In this document: piece after piece, positions 41,911 to 53,774 of the stretch | Layout: every line of letters begins with the position of its first letter | Numbering within the stretch: the stretch's first letter is position 1 | Program-made: the position numbers and the translations under genes | Notes under the pieces: generated by a model | Databases searched by the model: none | What the model saw: the letters and a program-made list of their open reading frames with translations, nothing else | Told to the model about the DNA's origin: nothing | NCBI RefSeq assembly: GCF_033807575.1 | Contig: NC_084704.1 | Location: 34,015,968 to 34,079,967 of the forward strand | Source of the DNA: Cydia pomonella | Lineage: Eukaryota; Arthropoda; Insecta; Lepidoptera; Tortricidae | Reading direction: 5' to 3' | Length of the DNA stretch: 64,000 nt

Positions 41911-42050
41911 TAGCGTAGGTAGGTAGCGTAGGAACGCATATTTATTGTGTTGTGAACAGTTGTTTATTGTGACCTATAAAGTCACTACGCAGAGTGTGGC
42001 TGGTGGTTGAAATTTCATCCTGTATAGGAGGTGCAAGCACGTACTCGCCC

Positions 42051-42178
42051 TTAAGGGGCCCACTGATTACCAATTCGCCGGCGCGATATCGGTCTGTAGT
42101 TATTCGAGATTGTCAGCTTTTGCGAATAACTGACAGGCCGATATCGTCCGGCGAACTGGTAATCAGTGGGCCTCTTAA
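42051..42178. mobile_element. Foldback MITE flanked by TTAA
   Basis: Long arms (GGCCCACTGATTACC... TTCGCCGG... CGATATCGG... GTTATTCG) pair almost completely. TTAA lies directly outside both ends (42051-42054, 42175-42178), the target used by piggyBac-type transposases. Confidence 0.85.
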
Positions 42179-42314
42179 GAGCTGGTCAAAGACGCCTAGT
42201 CTTTCTAAGGTGGCATATCATATAGTCGAGAGATTGGGACCGGATTCGCCGTGACGTTCGGACAGAAGACTCCAGTTCGGGATCCGGTCTGGACGGTTTC
42301 GTTCCTTTTTCCAT

Positions 42315-42468
42315 AACGGCCACCCCACATTAGCGTCTTTTGCGTGTCGGTGTCTAGTCAGCGCTATGGAAAATGGCGTCGCTGCACAGTTGCGCCATGT
42401 TGCGTCGAGCAGCAGCCATAGAGTTGACTAGACGCTGACGCTCGAGAGACGCTAGTGGAGTGGCCCTA
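42315..42468. mobile_element. Foldback MITE with GGCCACYCCAC ends
   Basis: The arms share GGCCAC, AGCGTC, GTCTAGTCA and CTATGG in inverted orientation around ATGGCGTCGCTGCACAG. Non-coding. Confidence 0.75.
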
Positions 42469-42904
42469 ATACATATATAATGTCGGTAGACCTATAGTTT
42501 ATAAGATTATAAGAGTTAGATATAAAAGTAACGCGTACTGTAAACCGTCTCCTATTAGGAACGCTCACACCCGTCGAACGGCTGCGGCCCTGGCACCTCG
42601 CCAGTATCGCCAAACTTATTTATAAGGGTATTTTAATAAATCCCTCCTTTCCAAACTTCGTGTAATTGAAAAAAGTATTACCCCGTGTGGCATACGTGGA
42701 TCATCCGTAATACGGGCTTGAAAATTGCTTCCTAGTAAGTTAAACTATTAAATTGAAAAATATACTTGGCGTTTGTCAACTAACGATTGTCATCTTAGCT
42801 AGAGTCTCTGTAAATATGTTGTGTTTGTATCACTGACATAAATGTACTATACAGGCTATGGAGAACAAATTGTGTCCGCCATTTTTGGCGTCTGTCACTA
42901 AGCT

Positions 42905-43190
42905 GAAGAATAAGCATTATGGAAGGTAGAGGAAAGGAACAGAATCTTCTTAGACAGAACTGTTGTAAAAGTGTCCACCTGTCAGCTATAAATAATAGTT
43001 CCAAATCTCTCCAGAGTAGCTCTAGAGTAGCTAAGAACCTTGAAGAAGAGTGAAGTGCGCTGTCTATGATTAGATTTATTTCTCAAGTATTCTAGGTATT
43101 GTAGCGCCACCTATTTATGGTTTTTTGTCGGACACTTTTTGTTATATGAAGATTCTGTTCCTTGCCTCTACCTTCCATAATAAGCATAGC
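42905..43190. mobile_element. Foldback element adjoining a truncated LINE
   Basis: AATAAGCATTATGGAAGGTA and GAGGAAAGGAACAGAATCTT (42910-42950) are inverted at 43146-43188. LINE homology starts a few bases after the right arm. Confidence 0.75.
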
Positions 43191-43194
43191 TCAG

Positions 43195-44169
43195 AGTGCA
43201 CAGACTACAAGTATGGGCGTCGCACAGGGCTCGTCGGAGTCAAATATTCTCTTCTCCATACTATTAAACGACCTGCCAAAGGCTATCACTGGTGGAGAGA
43301 CCTTCATGTATGCCGACGACGTAGCTGTTGTTGTGTCCGCCCCTACATACGACGAGCTCGAACTCAAGCTTAACTCGATCGCCGCATCACTCTCGAATTG
43401 GTTTAGCATTAACGGCCTTATTTTGAACACGAGCAAAACGCACTACATCTGCTTTGATCTGTCTGGCCGGCAGGTTAGGCAGCTGTCTGTAATAGGAAAT
43501 GGTACTGTAATCAGTCAAGTCATGAACTCAAAATTCCTTGGCTTTGAGCTGGACAGCTGCCTCGCCTGGGGTGGCCATATAGATCAAATGTGCAAAAAAC
43601 TCGCTACGGCATGTTTTGCATTAAAGCGGCTGGCCCGAGTACTTCCATTTGAAATGGTCCGAGCGTGCTACTTCGCGTCAGTCCACGCACTCCTGCAGTA
43701 CGGGGTCGAGCTGTGGGCTGGAGCCGCCGATTGGGAGAGGGTCTTTCGACTCCAGAAGCGCGCCGTTCGCGCGATAGTTCGCGTCCCTCAATGTCACTCC
43801 GCGAGGCCATTATTCAAGTCGTTGGGAATACTCACACTGCCCTCGCTACTAATAATGCAAATGGCAATAAACACACGCGAAGAGGTAGACTCCAATCCAA
43901 TCATCGAAGCTCCGCGGAAGTACGCAACGCGCAGCGCGCGGGCTGGAATGCTGCCACTTGCATCGCACAGGCTTGCGAAAACAAAAAAGCTAACCCATGT
44001 AATGGGTCGTAAAGTTTACAATTGCCTTCCGCGTGAAATTGTTACTGCAAAAAGTGCGTCAACTTTTAAAACTAGACTTCGAAATTGGCTCCTTGAGCAG
44101 ACGTTCTATGACCACAAAGAGTTGTTTATAAGTTTAGTAAACCTATGTCATAGCATAAGAATAAATTAA
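43195..44169 (+). pseudogene. 5'-truncated LINE: reverse transcriptase C-terminal half
   Basis: The frame begins just before the GVPQGS motif, here altered to GVAQGSSESN, and contains YADD (43309-43320), LQKRAVRAIVRVPQC and a ~150-residue tail. The endonuclease and the first half of the polymerase are missing, so it cannot be functional. A 3' end with short TGATTATGA repeats (about 44225-44250) follows the stop. The frame is otherwise open for 320 codons, suggesting a relatively young insertion truncated during reverse transcription. The clade is CR1/Jockey-like. Confidence 0.85.
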
Positions 44170-44313
44170 GTAATACCTACATATTGTAGTACTTATTTGA
44201 CATGTAATTTTATATTATTAATAAATGATGATTTATGATTATGATTATGAGTTTTTCGCAGTAGATTGTTATTACTCGTATATTGATTTTATTTTGTTTC
44301 TTGATATTATTAG

Positions 44314-44724
44314 AATACATTTTCACCCTGGTTTGACCGTTTGACCCTGGTGCCGTGGGAGAGGGGTAAGTGCCTTTTGTGGGATGCCACCTGCGTCAGT
44401 ACGTTCGCCGCCACGCACCTTGGCCGCACTGTGCGATCGGCGGGAGCTGCTGCTGAGCAGGCGGCGTCCCTAAAGAGGGACAAGTACTCGGGGCTGGCAA
44501 GCTACTTGTTTGTTCCCCTTGCCGTGGAGACGTCAGGGTGCTGGTGCGCGGAGGCGAAATCTTTTCTTGGGGAACTGGGGCGGCGCTTGCAGGAAAGGGG
44601 TCTCGACCCCCGCTCTGGGTCGTTCCTAGCGCAAAGGTTGTCCATCGCGGTTCAACGCGGAAACGCAGCAAGCGTGATGGGCACCTTTGCGTTGGGAGCG
44701 ACGCGGGGTGGGTTGTTTGACTAG
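44314..44724 (+). CDS. Retroelement-associated domain ORF (WDATCV...QRGNAAS type)
   Basis: The frame opens after a stop at 44311-44313. It has no ATG before the domain, which starts at VPWERGKCLLWDATCV. It continues with SLKRDKYSGL, FVPLAVETSGCW and LAQRLSIAVQRGNAASVMGT, ending at 44724. I recall this pattern from the C-terminal part of invertebrate reverse-transcriptase ORFs, where RT precedes it; the function of the domain is not established. No RT lies directly upstream, so this is probably a 5'-truncated copy. A T-rich tract and AATAAA (near 44838) follow. The GC-rich frame stands out from the flanks. A shorter relative is at 56832-56936. Confidence 0.55.
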   Translation, partial: NTFSPWFDRLTLVPWERGKCLLWDATCVSTFAATHLGRTVRSAGAAAEQAASLKRDKYSGLASYLFVPLAVETSGCWCAEAKSFLGELGRRLQERGLDPRSGSFLAQRLSIAVQRGNAASVMGTFALGATRGGLFD

Positions 44725-44930
44725 TTTTTTTTTTTTTTTAGTGGTTAGTTTAGGTTTAGTTTTATTTATAGTTAAGTTTATTTGTTAGTCCTTAAGTATT
44801 TTAATGATTGTATCTTTTTATTTAATAAGTATTGGAATAATAAATATTTTCACTTTTCAAACCGCCCAAAGGCTTTTTTAATTTTCGTTACATGCGTGGC
44901 ATCTCGCCAGTAGTCGGAGACGTACTAAAC

Positions 44931-44954
44931 GCAATGAAGTGACGGCACTTCATT
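44931..44954. repeat. Short perfect hairpin CAATGAAGTG / CACTTCATTG
   Basis: Ten-base arms separated by ACGG. It lies in a stretch with several GTACCGTACC repeats and is probably part of a decayed element. Confidence 0.6.
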
Positions 44955-45392
44955 GAGGTGCGGTAACATTTTGTTAGAAGTGCCGTACCGTACCGTACTG
45001 TACCGCAATGGTGTGTACAACGGAGCGCAAAAAATATATAACTCCCTCTTATAGCTGCTCAGCTTCTAATAACACTGTGTTATAAATCTTGTTCCACATA
45101 TTACAGATTTTTTTTTCAACAAAGAAAAACATTATAGAATAGGCTTTAACAATAATTTCTATACTAAAAGAGTTACATAATAAGGCTCCCCACCCGAACT
45201 GAATACCAATTGTATTTTTCCGTAGGAATTTAATCAGACAAATCTTAGGAGATTTGCGTAACCGTGCAATTTATTTAGCTAATCTGGCACGTTCGGCGCA
45301 AAAACCAGAGAATTGCGTTTTAAACGGGGATCAGTTTTACATCCAGAGTGATCCAGAGTTTATGACCAACATCGAAAAATCGGAAAACGTTA

Positions 45393-45437
45393 TCTGTCTC
45401 TCTATCGCTCTTGCAATCGAGCGATAGAGGCAGATAA
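45393..45437. repeat. Hairpin within a decayed repeat
   Basis: ATCTGTCTCTCTATCGCTC and GAGCGATAGAGGCAGAT form a stem of about 17 pairs with one mismatch around TTGCAATC. Confidence 0.65.
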
Positions 45438-46004
45438 AGAAATTTCGAATTTCGTTTTACGCGGTCTATGGAAATTTTGCCGTTGTAATATAAGGAACGC
45501 GACGAATGAATATTTGAATGTGTTGGAATGCGTAGTAAACGTCACAAATATGCTGGAAACGGGTTTGATGAGTTTGACAGTGTAATGCATAAATATGTGG
45601 AGATGCACTGGATTTTTTATCTCAATTTGTGCAAATAGGGGTAAATATGCGTCATATGATATATTATATGTATGCAAAACAAACAGCGTATTGAATAGTG
45701 TAATACTCGCGTTGTATTACTCGGTGCTGAGTGATTCCTCCGATGGGATATCAATTGAAAACTGTAGGGGGTTTTAAACAAATGTGAACAAAAACAGTAG
45801 GTAGCAACCGTAAAACTACCTATGGGTTGTCCAAAGCTACCACATGGTCCAAAATTAACTCGAATATCTTCGTTTAAGCGTGAATATGTTTATGAATAGA
45901 AGAAAAAAACTCATGCAGAACCAAAAAGAACATCGGCACATAATACTGAATTATGAATTGAACTTGTGGGCCATATTGAAGTACATTATAGTTACACATT
46001 AGGT

Positions 46005-46042
46005 ACAGTCAGCGTCAAATACTTTGTAGCAACCAAAGTACT
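46005..46042. repeat. One arm of the TACAGTCAGC foldback family
   Basis: GTACAGTCAGCGTCAAATAC followed by TTTGTAGCAACCAAAGTA matches the left arm of 17802-17925. The rest is replaced by the LINE that starts at about 46045. Confidence 0.75.
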
Positions 46043-46065
46043 TTGTAACACATTCCACATTAACT

Positions 46066-48966
46066 GTGGATTTTTGCAACATCAGGGGCCTCCACTCTAA
46101 CCTGAATTCCGTCCACCACCACCTTGAGATGGACAGGCCGGCCTTATTCTTCTTGACGGAGACTCAAATATCTACCCCGGCTGACACTGCTTATCTAATG
46201 TACCCTGGTTACACCCTTGAACACAAGTTCGTGTCAAAAGCCGGAGTGTGCATGTTTATCCGGGATGATATTTGCTGCCGCCGTTTGGGCCACCTTGAAG
46301 ACAGGGACCTGTCGCTAATTTGGGCACATGTAGATAATAGGGACCACCCCCGTATCTATGTGTGTCTCTACAGGTCTCATAGCGGAGACTTGGAGACCGA
46401 TCGTCTCTTGGAGCGCGTACAAGCGGGACTAAACGAAGTTCTTGAGCGGCTTCCCTTGGCAGAGTTAATAATTCTCGGCGATTTTAACGCACACCACAAT
46501 GAGTGGTTGGGATCTGTGCGCACTGACTATGCCGGGAGAGCTGTCTTCGACCTTGCTGCAGCGTACGACCTTTCCCAACTAGTCGATGGTCCTACTAGAA
46601 TTCCGGACATCGAAGGCCATACTCCCGCCCTATTGGACTTAGTGCTGACATCACACCCTGAACATTTCCAAGTCTTCCGTCTCGCTCCCTTGGGTTCGTC
46701 AGACCATTGCCTGGTTCGTATTAGTACCGCACTAGCGGAGCGGACAGGGCAGACTCGACCCCTTGGGTCCAGACGTGTATGGCATTATAGGTCAGCAGAC
46801 TGGGATGGGTTGCGGGAGTTTTATGCTTCCTACCCTTGGAAGCAGCTCTGCTTCTCTACGGATAATCCTGACGACTGTGCGGAACTCGTAGCTGACACAA
46901 TTATTCAGGGTATGGAATGCTTTGTTCCGAGCTCCCTAGTCCGTGTCGGTGGTCGATCTCAGCCCTGGTTCGGTAAGTCTTGCGCTGAAGTCCGCAAATC
47001 TAAGTGCGAGGCCTACCAGGCTGGGTAGCCGCCAGTAGAGTCAAAGATCCGAATGCCTCCGTATTAAAGAAGCGATATAATGCTGCATCCAGATCCTGCA
47101 AGAAGCGTATTGCTGCAGCAAAGTTCCAACACACTTACAGAATTGGCGAGAGGCTGGTAAGTCAACCAGCTGGGACTCGTAATTTCTGGTCTCTCGCCAA
47201 AGCTGTCCAGGGGAACTTCTGTAAGGTCTCGCTACCTTCTCTGCACAAACCTGACGACTCACTGGCTCATTCTGCAAAAGAGAAAGCAGATCTTTTGTGT
47301 TCTCTTTTTGCGTCAAATTCGACACTAGACGACGTGGGCAGCACACCACCCACCATCCCACGTTGTGAGCACTCCATGCCTAAGGTCCGCTTCACTCAAA
47401 GCGTAGTAAGGCGTGCACTTTTTGCTCTCGATGTCAATAAGTCCAGTGGGCCCGACGGTATACCCGCTATTGTGCTAAAAACGTGCGCTCCAGAGCTAGC
47501 TCCGGTTTTAACGCGCCTTTTTTCGCTTTCATACTGCTCAGGTAAATGCCCGTCATCCTGGAAGACTGCTTGGGTCCATCCAATCCCTAAAAAGGGTGAC
47601 CGCACAAACCCTTCCAACTACCGGCCGATTGCGATTACCTCCCTTCTCTCCAAGGTGATGGAGCGCGTGGTTAACAACCAGCTCCTAGCGTACCTTGAGG
47701 ACCACCAGCTCATAAGTGACCGGCAATACGGCTTCCGCCATGGTCGTGGCGCTGGTGATCTTCTGGTATATCTCACTCATCGTTGGGCCACCGCCATTGA
47801 GAGCAAGGGAGAAGCTCTGGCGGTTAGCCTAGATATCGCAAAGGCTTTCGATAGGGTTTGGCACAAGGCGCTTCTTTCCAAGCTTCCCTCGTACGGGCTT
47901 CCTGAAGGGCTATGCACATGGGTCGCGAGCTTTTTATCTGGGCGTAGCATTGCAGTTGTCATCGACGGACAATGCTCAGATCTCCGGCCCATTAACGCCG
48001 GCGTACCCCAAGGATCTGTACTGTCACCTACACTGTTCATCCTTCATATCAATGATATGCTATTGACTAGCAATATCCATTGCTATGCGGATGACAGCAC
48101 GGGTGATAGCTCCTATACAGGTCGTGCAAATGCCTCTCGTGAGCAGGTGTTGGAATGCAGAATGCAACTTGTGTCCGAAATCGAGGCCTCTCTTGAGCAG
48201 GTATCCGAGTGGGGTAAACGTAATCTCGTCCAGTTTAACCCCAGTAAGACTCAAGTTTGCGCGTTTTCCTCTAAAAAAACCCCATTTGTCTTAGCGCCTA
48301 AGTTCCAGAACATTCCCCTTACCATTTCTGAGAGTATCGGGATACTCGGTGTCGACATTACGAACGAAGTCCAGTTTCGGGGCCATTTGGAACTCAAAGC
48401 CAAACAGGCCTCTAAGAAGCTCGGGGTGCTCAATAGAGCGAAACAGTACTTCACACCAGCACCGGCTTTCGTTATACAAAGCGCAGGTTCGACCACATAT
48501 GGAGTACTGTTCTCACCTCTGGTCTGGAGCACCGAAATACCAACTTCTTCCACTTGACTCCATCCAACGTCGGGCAGTTCGTATTGTTGGTGACCCCGAT
48601 CTCACAGTCGGTTTGGAACCTCTCAGTCTTCGGAGAGACGTTGGCTCTCTATGCCTGTTCTACCGTCTGTACAATGGGGAATGTTCTGAAGAACTTTTTG
48701 AATTGGTGCCACCGTCACGTTTTTATCACCGCACCTCCCGCCAAAGAAACAAAGTTCATCCTCACTTTCTCGACACGTGGCAAACCAAGAACAAGCGGGC
48801 ATCTCGCTCGTTTTTTCCCAGAACGTGCAAGTTGTGGAATGAACTACCTTCTGAGGTGTTTCCCTTGCGCTATGACATGGGGTTCTTCAAGAAGCAGGTT
48901 TTTAGGGTTCTCAAAGGTTGGCAACGCATAAGTGGCTCCTCCGATGTTGCTTATGGGTCACCGTAG
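46066..48966 (+). pseudogene. Frameshifted Jockey/CR1-like LINE ORF2 (EN and RT)
   Basis: Part 1 (46066-47028) is an AP-like endonuclease: FCNIRGLHSN, FLTETQIS, ILGDFNAHH, SSDHCL. Part 2 (47004-48557, another frame) is the reverse transcriptase: HPIPKKGD, NYRPIAITSLLSKV, LDIAKAFDRVWH, AGVPQGSVLSP, CYADDSTGD. Part 3 (from about 48465 to 48966, a third frame) is the C-terminal region ending at a TAG: LDSIQRRAVRIV, RTCKLWNELPSEVFP. The breaks look like single-base indels near 47024 and 48470. The 5' end is truncated (no ATG; a stop at 46024-46026). Because the frames stay open between the two breaks, the copy is not very old, but it cannot make a full protein. Confidence 0.92.
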
Positions 48967-49325
48967 CCTATGGACGCCTGCAACTCCAGAGATTTACATG
49001 CGCTTTGCCGTCCGTTTAAAAACCTGTACACTCATTTTCTGAAGAACCCCATTACTGTAGCCCCCCGGGAAAACCTTGAGCTCGTTTCACAGCCGAAGCG
49101 TCCGCGGGAGGAAATTCCTCTTAAACCGCACAGTACGCGTTCAAGTATAGTATTTAGGTTCTAGGGTGTGAGGATGAACACCCTGCCGACGGCGAGCGGC
49201 GCGGTGATAGAAAGCGGTCGTCGATCTTCTAAGACGTGATTAAATTCAAAAATAACATTTGGTCTTATTAATACGGATAGGTTTATGTATATAGGTAGAT
49301 AACACGCAGGCAATAAATAAATACA
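48967..49325 (+). mobile_element. 3' UTR of the frameshifted LINE
   Basis: It contains CCTATGGACGCCTGCAACTC, a word shared in the same plus-strand orientation with the dispersed repeats at 20922, 52786, 58000 and 62290. It ends around GCAATAAATAAATAC. The boundary is approximate. Confidence 0.55.
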
Positions 49326-51319
49326 TTCTGACTCCGACCGCTGTCTAAAGATTACAATATTCGCAAGTTATATATTTATATCTAATGAATATACCCTAAT
49401 CATTACCTCAGCGAATCCCTGCAGTAATAATATGTCCAATCCAATACTTAATGACATACTTACGTAATTGGCAAATCTAATCCCGGAAGACTAGATTCAT
49501 TGGTAACGATGTCTGATGGAGCGGAAAAAGCTAATCCCAATCACACGTGGTCATCACACGAATAATCAGATAAGCGGAAAAATGGTATCCAAAATATCAA
49601 CATTATACAATAGCAAGCAAAATTCTGCTTCATAGCTTTTAAGCATTAAGTACTTAAGTAGTAAATATGTCTTTGCAAATAATAAGGTATATAATAAATA
49701 GAGTAAGAAACTGTAGATATTTAAAAAGTAGCATTCTAAGTGGCATGTTATCCGGCGTGTCGTGAACAAAATTTCCTTAGGAGCCAAGGACGGTTAGGAC
49801 GGATTTCAGTGGAGCCACCAAGATTTTTGATGTAATTATTTTAATGGACGGCGCTTAATTATCTTGATATCTACGCCAAGTTTGGTATCGTTTTCGTGTA
49901 AATCGAGGATGCGAATCATATCGACACCATTCCGAAGTAAAAACATATAAAATATTTAAAAAAAACCTTTTTCACGCTTAAACCGATGAAGATGAATAGG
50001 TAGTTTTTACTCCAAAAATCATCTCTAAAGGGTATGAAAAGTGAGGTGGACGGTTGTATGAAGAATTAGGTAATAACCGCTGAAGCGATTTAGATGAAAT
50101 TTGGAATACAGATAGTTTGAGTCCCGGGGAAGGATAGTTTTCATCCTGAAAAATTAACAATTAAAAGTAAAAAGGGAGGTGGATGTTTGTATGGGGAATC
50201 AATAACAGCAGAACCGATTTAGATAAAATCTACATCTACATCTTTAATTTAGGAAAATTATACCAAATTTGACTTAGAATCTAAACTTAAACAGTTATGA
50301 CGCTGAAAATCAAAACCCTCCTGACTGCATAAAAAATCTGGGTGGCTCCACTTCTTAAATACATCTTAAAAACACAAATATTAATTCTGACAAAGAAAAT
50401 CTTTTGTTCAGATAACGCCGTATTTGACTTTTTTATGTTTTCTGCAGCTAGTTACGAATATAAAGCGACAATGGTGGAATGTTCCTTTAAATGAATGCGC
50501 CTATTTAGGTATGCGAGACTGGAGCGGTCAAACGGAACAATTGCTAATGTAATTATAGAGGCGCCTTGGCTATTGCGCCGTTTATAAATGCCTTACTCCG
50601 CTCGACTTATTGCCTTATTGTTTTTTGATGTACGAAAGAGGAAATAAAAAGGGAAAGATTATTTGTCATTATGATTCTTTTATATTTCTTCGGTTTTAAT
50701 TGATTTTGAATGTAAGACACATTTTAGTGTAGGCGTCCGTAGGTACTCACAGACCCACTTCAATTCTACTCCATGAATTGTACATTGTAGGCATTTTCCC
50801 GAAAGTATTACTTAAAGTTAGACTCGCTCTCATCATTCCCATGCCGACCACGTAGTAAGTACCCGCGAGTGTTAGTAATTTGTCATCATTACACTTCACT
50901 TTGTATTTTAACATTTTCAACCGCCGCTCTACTAAAAAATGAAATGTTTTAAAAGGAAACTTTAGATAGACGTTTCCGCTGAATATTTCGAAGGGTCAAA
51001 CCAGGTAACTCGGGCAAAAGGGTTTTAGAAATCGGAACTATATATGAAATACGTGGAGTTCTAATTTGAATATTTTCTATTTATTTATCGGGTTTGACCT
51101 CCCTGCCTTCGATTTAATAAAATTTGCTGTCGTAGCTTCTTAGCTATTGAACTGATCCACTGAACTGTACTGACCCATGGAGTGACATTTTAATTTGTAT
51201 AATTGTATTGTAGCCTAATAAATTCCAAGTTGTTACTGATTTTATAAGATCAATTCTAGTTTTTCTGCATGGTGGTGTAATTTTGTATGTAATGTAAGTT
51301 GGTAAACAAAAAAACTTTT
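49326..51319. other. Non-coding; one internally duplicated repeat
   Basis: No gene is visible in 2 kb. At 50040-50235 a unit with GAGGTGGA(C/T)G(G/T)TTGTATG... CGATTTAGATGAAAT occurs twice in tandem, ~130 bp apart, around GAGTCCCGGGGAAGGATAG, a repeat-like block. Confidence 0.45.
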
Positions 51320-51608
51320 TTATCGCTGGCTGTACTTTTCTTTTCACCAATACTCATCGAGATAATTCTAAAAATTCCAAACACAATTAGGTGGCGTTGT
51401 TTTATCACAGAGTTCCTAAGGCTACCTGTTTCCATCATCAAATCAGCTCGATGCTGGTACCATTATATTGCATTGTCACCCGACTTACATATGTATGCAA
51501 ATTTTCAGCTTCATCGGAAACCGGGAAGTGGGTCAAATCAACTCGGAAGATTTGATTAACAGACAGACAGACAACGGGACAGGTGAAAATAAATAAAAGC
51601 TTGTAAAA
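51320..51608. repeat. Dispersed repeat, copy of 14557-14850
   Basis: It matches from TGTACTTTTCTTT to AATAAAAGCTTGTAAAAA, including GCAAATTTTCAGCTTCATCG. Confidence 0.8.
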
Positions 51609-51861
51609 AACAGGCAGGAAAGTCTAGTTTTCATAACCGCTCCTTTAGTTAATTAATAAATAAGGGATTAAGGGAAAATTTCACCTGAGATATTTATAAT
51701 CCATTTTCCTTTATTTTCTTTTATTATTAGGTACGATTAGCGTACCTAACAATCAACTAATAATAAAAAAAAACTTTCCAATACAGAAAAAGCAATGTTC
51801 CACCCGTTTTCTTAAAAGCTTCCTTTCAAATAGGAACAATGAAAAAATTATTGACATAACA

Positions 51862-52050
51862 GTACCCCTAGTGTAAATTTTATCGACATCATAACGTGAC
51901 GAACGCGTGCGTTAAGTCTCATTTTGTATAGGATTTTGAGTTTCCAAAACGTCCCGCTTGGCGCGCTCTTTCTAAATCCAATACAAAATGAGACTAAACG
52001 CAAACGCGTACGTCACGTTTCAAAATCGAATTTATTTACACTAGGGGTAC
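51862..52050. mobile_element. Foldback element, GTACCCCTAGTGTAAA ends
   Basis: GTACCCCTAGTGTAAA and TTTACACTAGGGGTAC bracket inverted segments with ACGTGACG...GCGTTTAGTCTCATTTTGTA. The right half recurs at 14890-15008. Confidence 0.85.
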
Positions 52051-52136
52051 AGGTAAACCATGATTTCAGATCCGATATACTTATTCAGCATTAATATTGT
52101 CGCTAATTGGGAAATTAAACTGGAGGCGTATTATAA

Positions 52137-52620
52137 TATATACAGGGTGATTCATGAGACGTGAGCTTGACTAAGCCTACACAATCAGTAAATGTTAATG
52201 AATCGTTCACCATCATAATTAAGTAAAACAATTACGCTTTTTATCTGTTATTTAACTTTTTCTTAAGGACAAATTTGACTATCTACAATCATGAACACCC
52301 TACAACACTTAATTAACAAAGATAAAACCTCTTTAACCGTTATGACAGCACTTTGATTATGAAGAAAATAAAATGGCACACTTGAGTGAGATACGATTTT
52401 ATAAAAGTAACCAGACTCCGATGACATTCAATTTGTCACTTATTATGGATAAAACAAAGAGGGTGACCACAAATATCGTAAATAAAATAAAACTCTTTTT
52501 TTTAACAGTAAAAATTAAATTAACGTTAATCTCACAAATACTGGTACGAAACAGTTGCTGATAATTTACCGAATATGCAGGCTTGATCCTGCTCACGTCT
52601 CCTGAATCATTCTGTATATA
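52137..52620. mobile_element. TIR element, TATATACAGGGTGATTCA ends (484 bp)
   Basis: TATATACAGGGTGATTCATG...GACGTGAGC at the left and inverted GCTCACGTCTCCTGAATCAT...TATATA at the right. The AT-rich interior has only small frames with no transposase similarity. Confidence 0.8.
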
Positions 52621-52627
52621 CAAGCAA

Positions 52628-52785
52628 AAGTAGTTCAAAATAGAGTTCCGGTTAATCCGGTATAATATTAGCTGATAATTACTGAGCATTGTCTTTTCGT
52701 TCGTCGCAACATCTATTGTCAAGTAGCAGTACTGATAATTCCGCTACTCGATGCTAGATGTCGACTACGAAAATAATAAGCTATA
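52628..52785. repeat. Half copy of the 7268-7606 foldback element
   Basis: It shares AGAGTTCCGGTTA, ATAATATTAGC, GATGCTAGATG and GACTACGAAAATAATAAGCT with the right half of that element. Confidence 0.75.
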
Positions 52786-53165
52786 ATTTTTTTTTATACT
52801 ACGTCGCTGGCAAACAAGCATACGGCCCGCCTGATGGTAAGCAGTCTCCGTAGCCTATGTACGCCTGCAACTCCAGAGGAGCTACATACGTGTTGCCGAC
52901 CATAAACCCGCCCCCCCCCTCGTTGAGCTCTGGCAACCTTACTTACCGGCAGGAACACACCACTCTGAGTAGGGTCTAGTGTTATTTGGCTACGGTTTTC
53001 TGTAAGGTGGAGGTACTTCCCCAGTTGGGCTCTGCTCTAGATCTGGAATGACATCCACTGGCTGTGCCCTACCACACAAAGCGAGATGAAATTCACAATG
53101 CCCATACCTCTCTTTTGGACGTAGTTTAAGGACGTACCCGGGTCCAAGGACGTACCCGGGTCCAT
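52786..53165 (-). mobile_element. SINE-like repeat (GACGTAGTAT tail), long copy
   Basis: T run, ACGTCGCTGGCAAACAAGCA, then ~350 bp matching 58000 and 62290, ending ACGTACCCGGGTCC. The last ~17 bp (GGACGTACCCGGGTCC) are duplicated in tandem. On the minus strand the poly-A end is at low coordinate. Confidence 0.8.
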
Positions 53166-53774
53166 AACATAACTGGTCCGGGTAGATAACAAAACTGTAT
53201 CGATTGAGCACTCTATGCTTACTTATTTATCTATACGTGTCTATACCTTAAGTATAGAACTTTAGCTGTAACACCGCTTACATTGCAACTGCATCGGACA
53301 GGTAGCGTGTAAAGTGTAGTCTTCTCGGCCAAGTCGATAAAACGGAATACATACTCGAAGTATATATAGGGCCAATGATAAATGCTTTGAGAAAAAAATT
53401 AAATAATCAGTCAATTTTTGTGTATTCAAATAAAAAGTTTATTTAGAATTTGAGATGATAAAATAAATTTTGCTTTTTTGTAAGGCTGTAGCCGATCAAG
53501 CCATAAAATACGTCGTAAAGTTGTTTTGGACAACACCAGAGCCGTAGCTCGTTTACGCGTTGAGTTCCTTACATCCGCTCTCACCCGTTCGATGTTTTCA
53601 TTGATTTTCCGCGCACGTCCTTGAAGTCGAGTCGATCTAGTAGCCACAAATTTAACTAGGTATACCTAATTATTTATTAAAACAACAAAATTATATATAA
53701 CAAATCATGAGCGTCGCTAACACATTGTTTGATTTTTGTGCTTGGACACTCGCGGATATTTTTTTTTTTTTTCT

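Noticed and set aside
44396..44671. 91-codon antisense ORF
   Set aside because: Opposite the retroelement-domain frame, which has the recognisable motifs.
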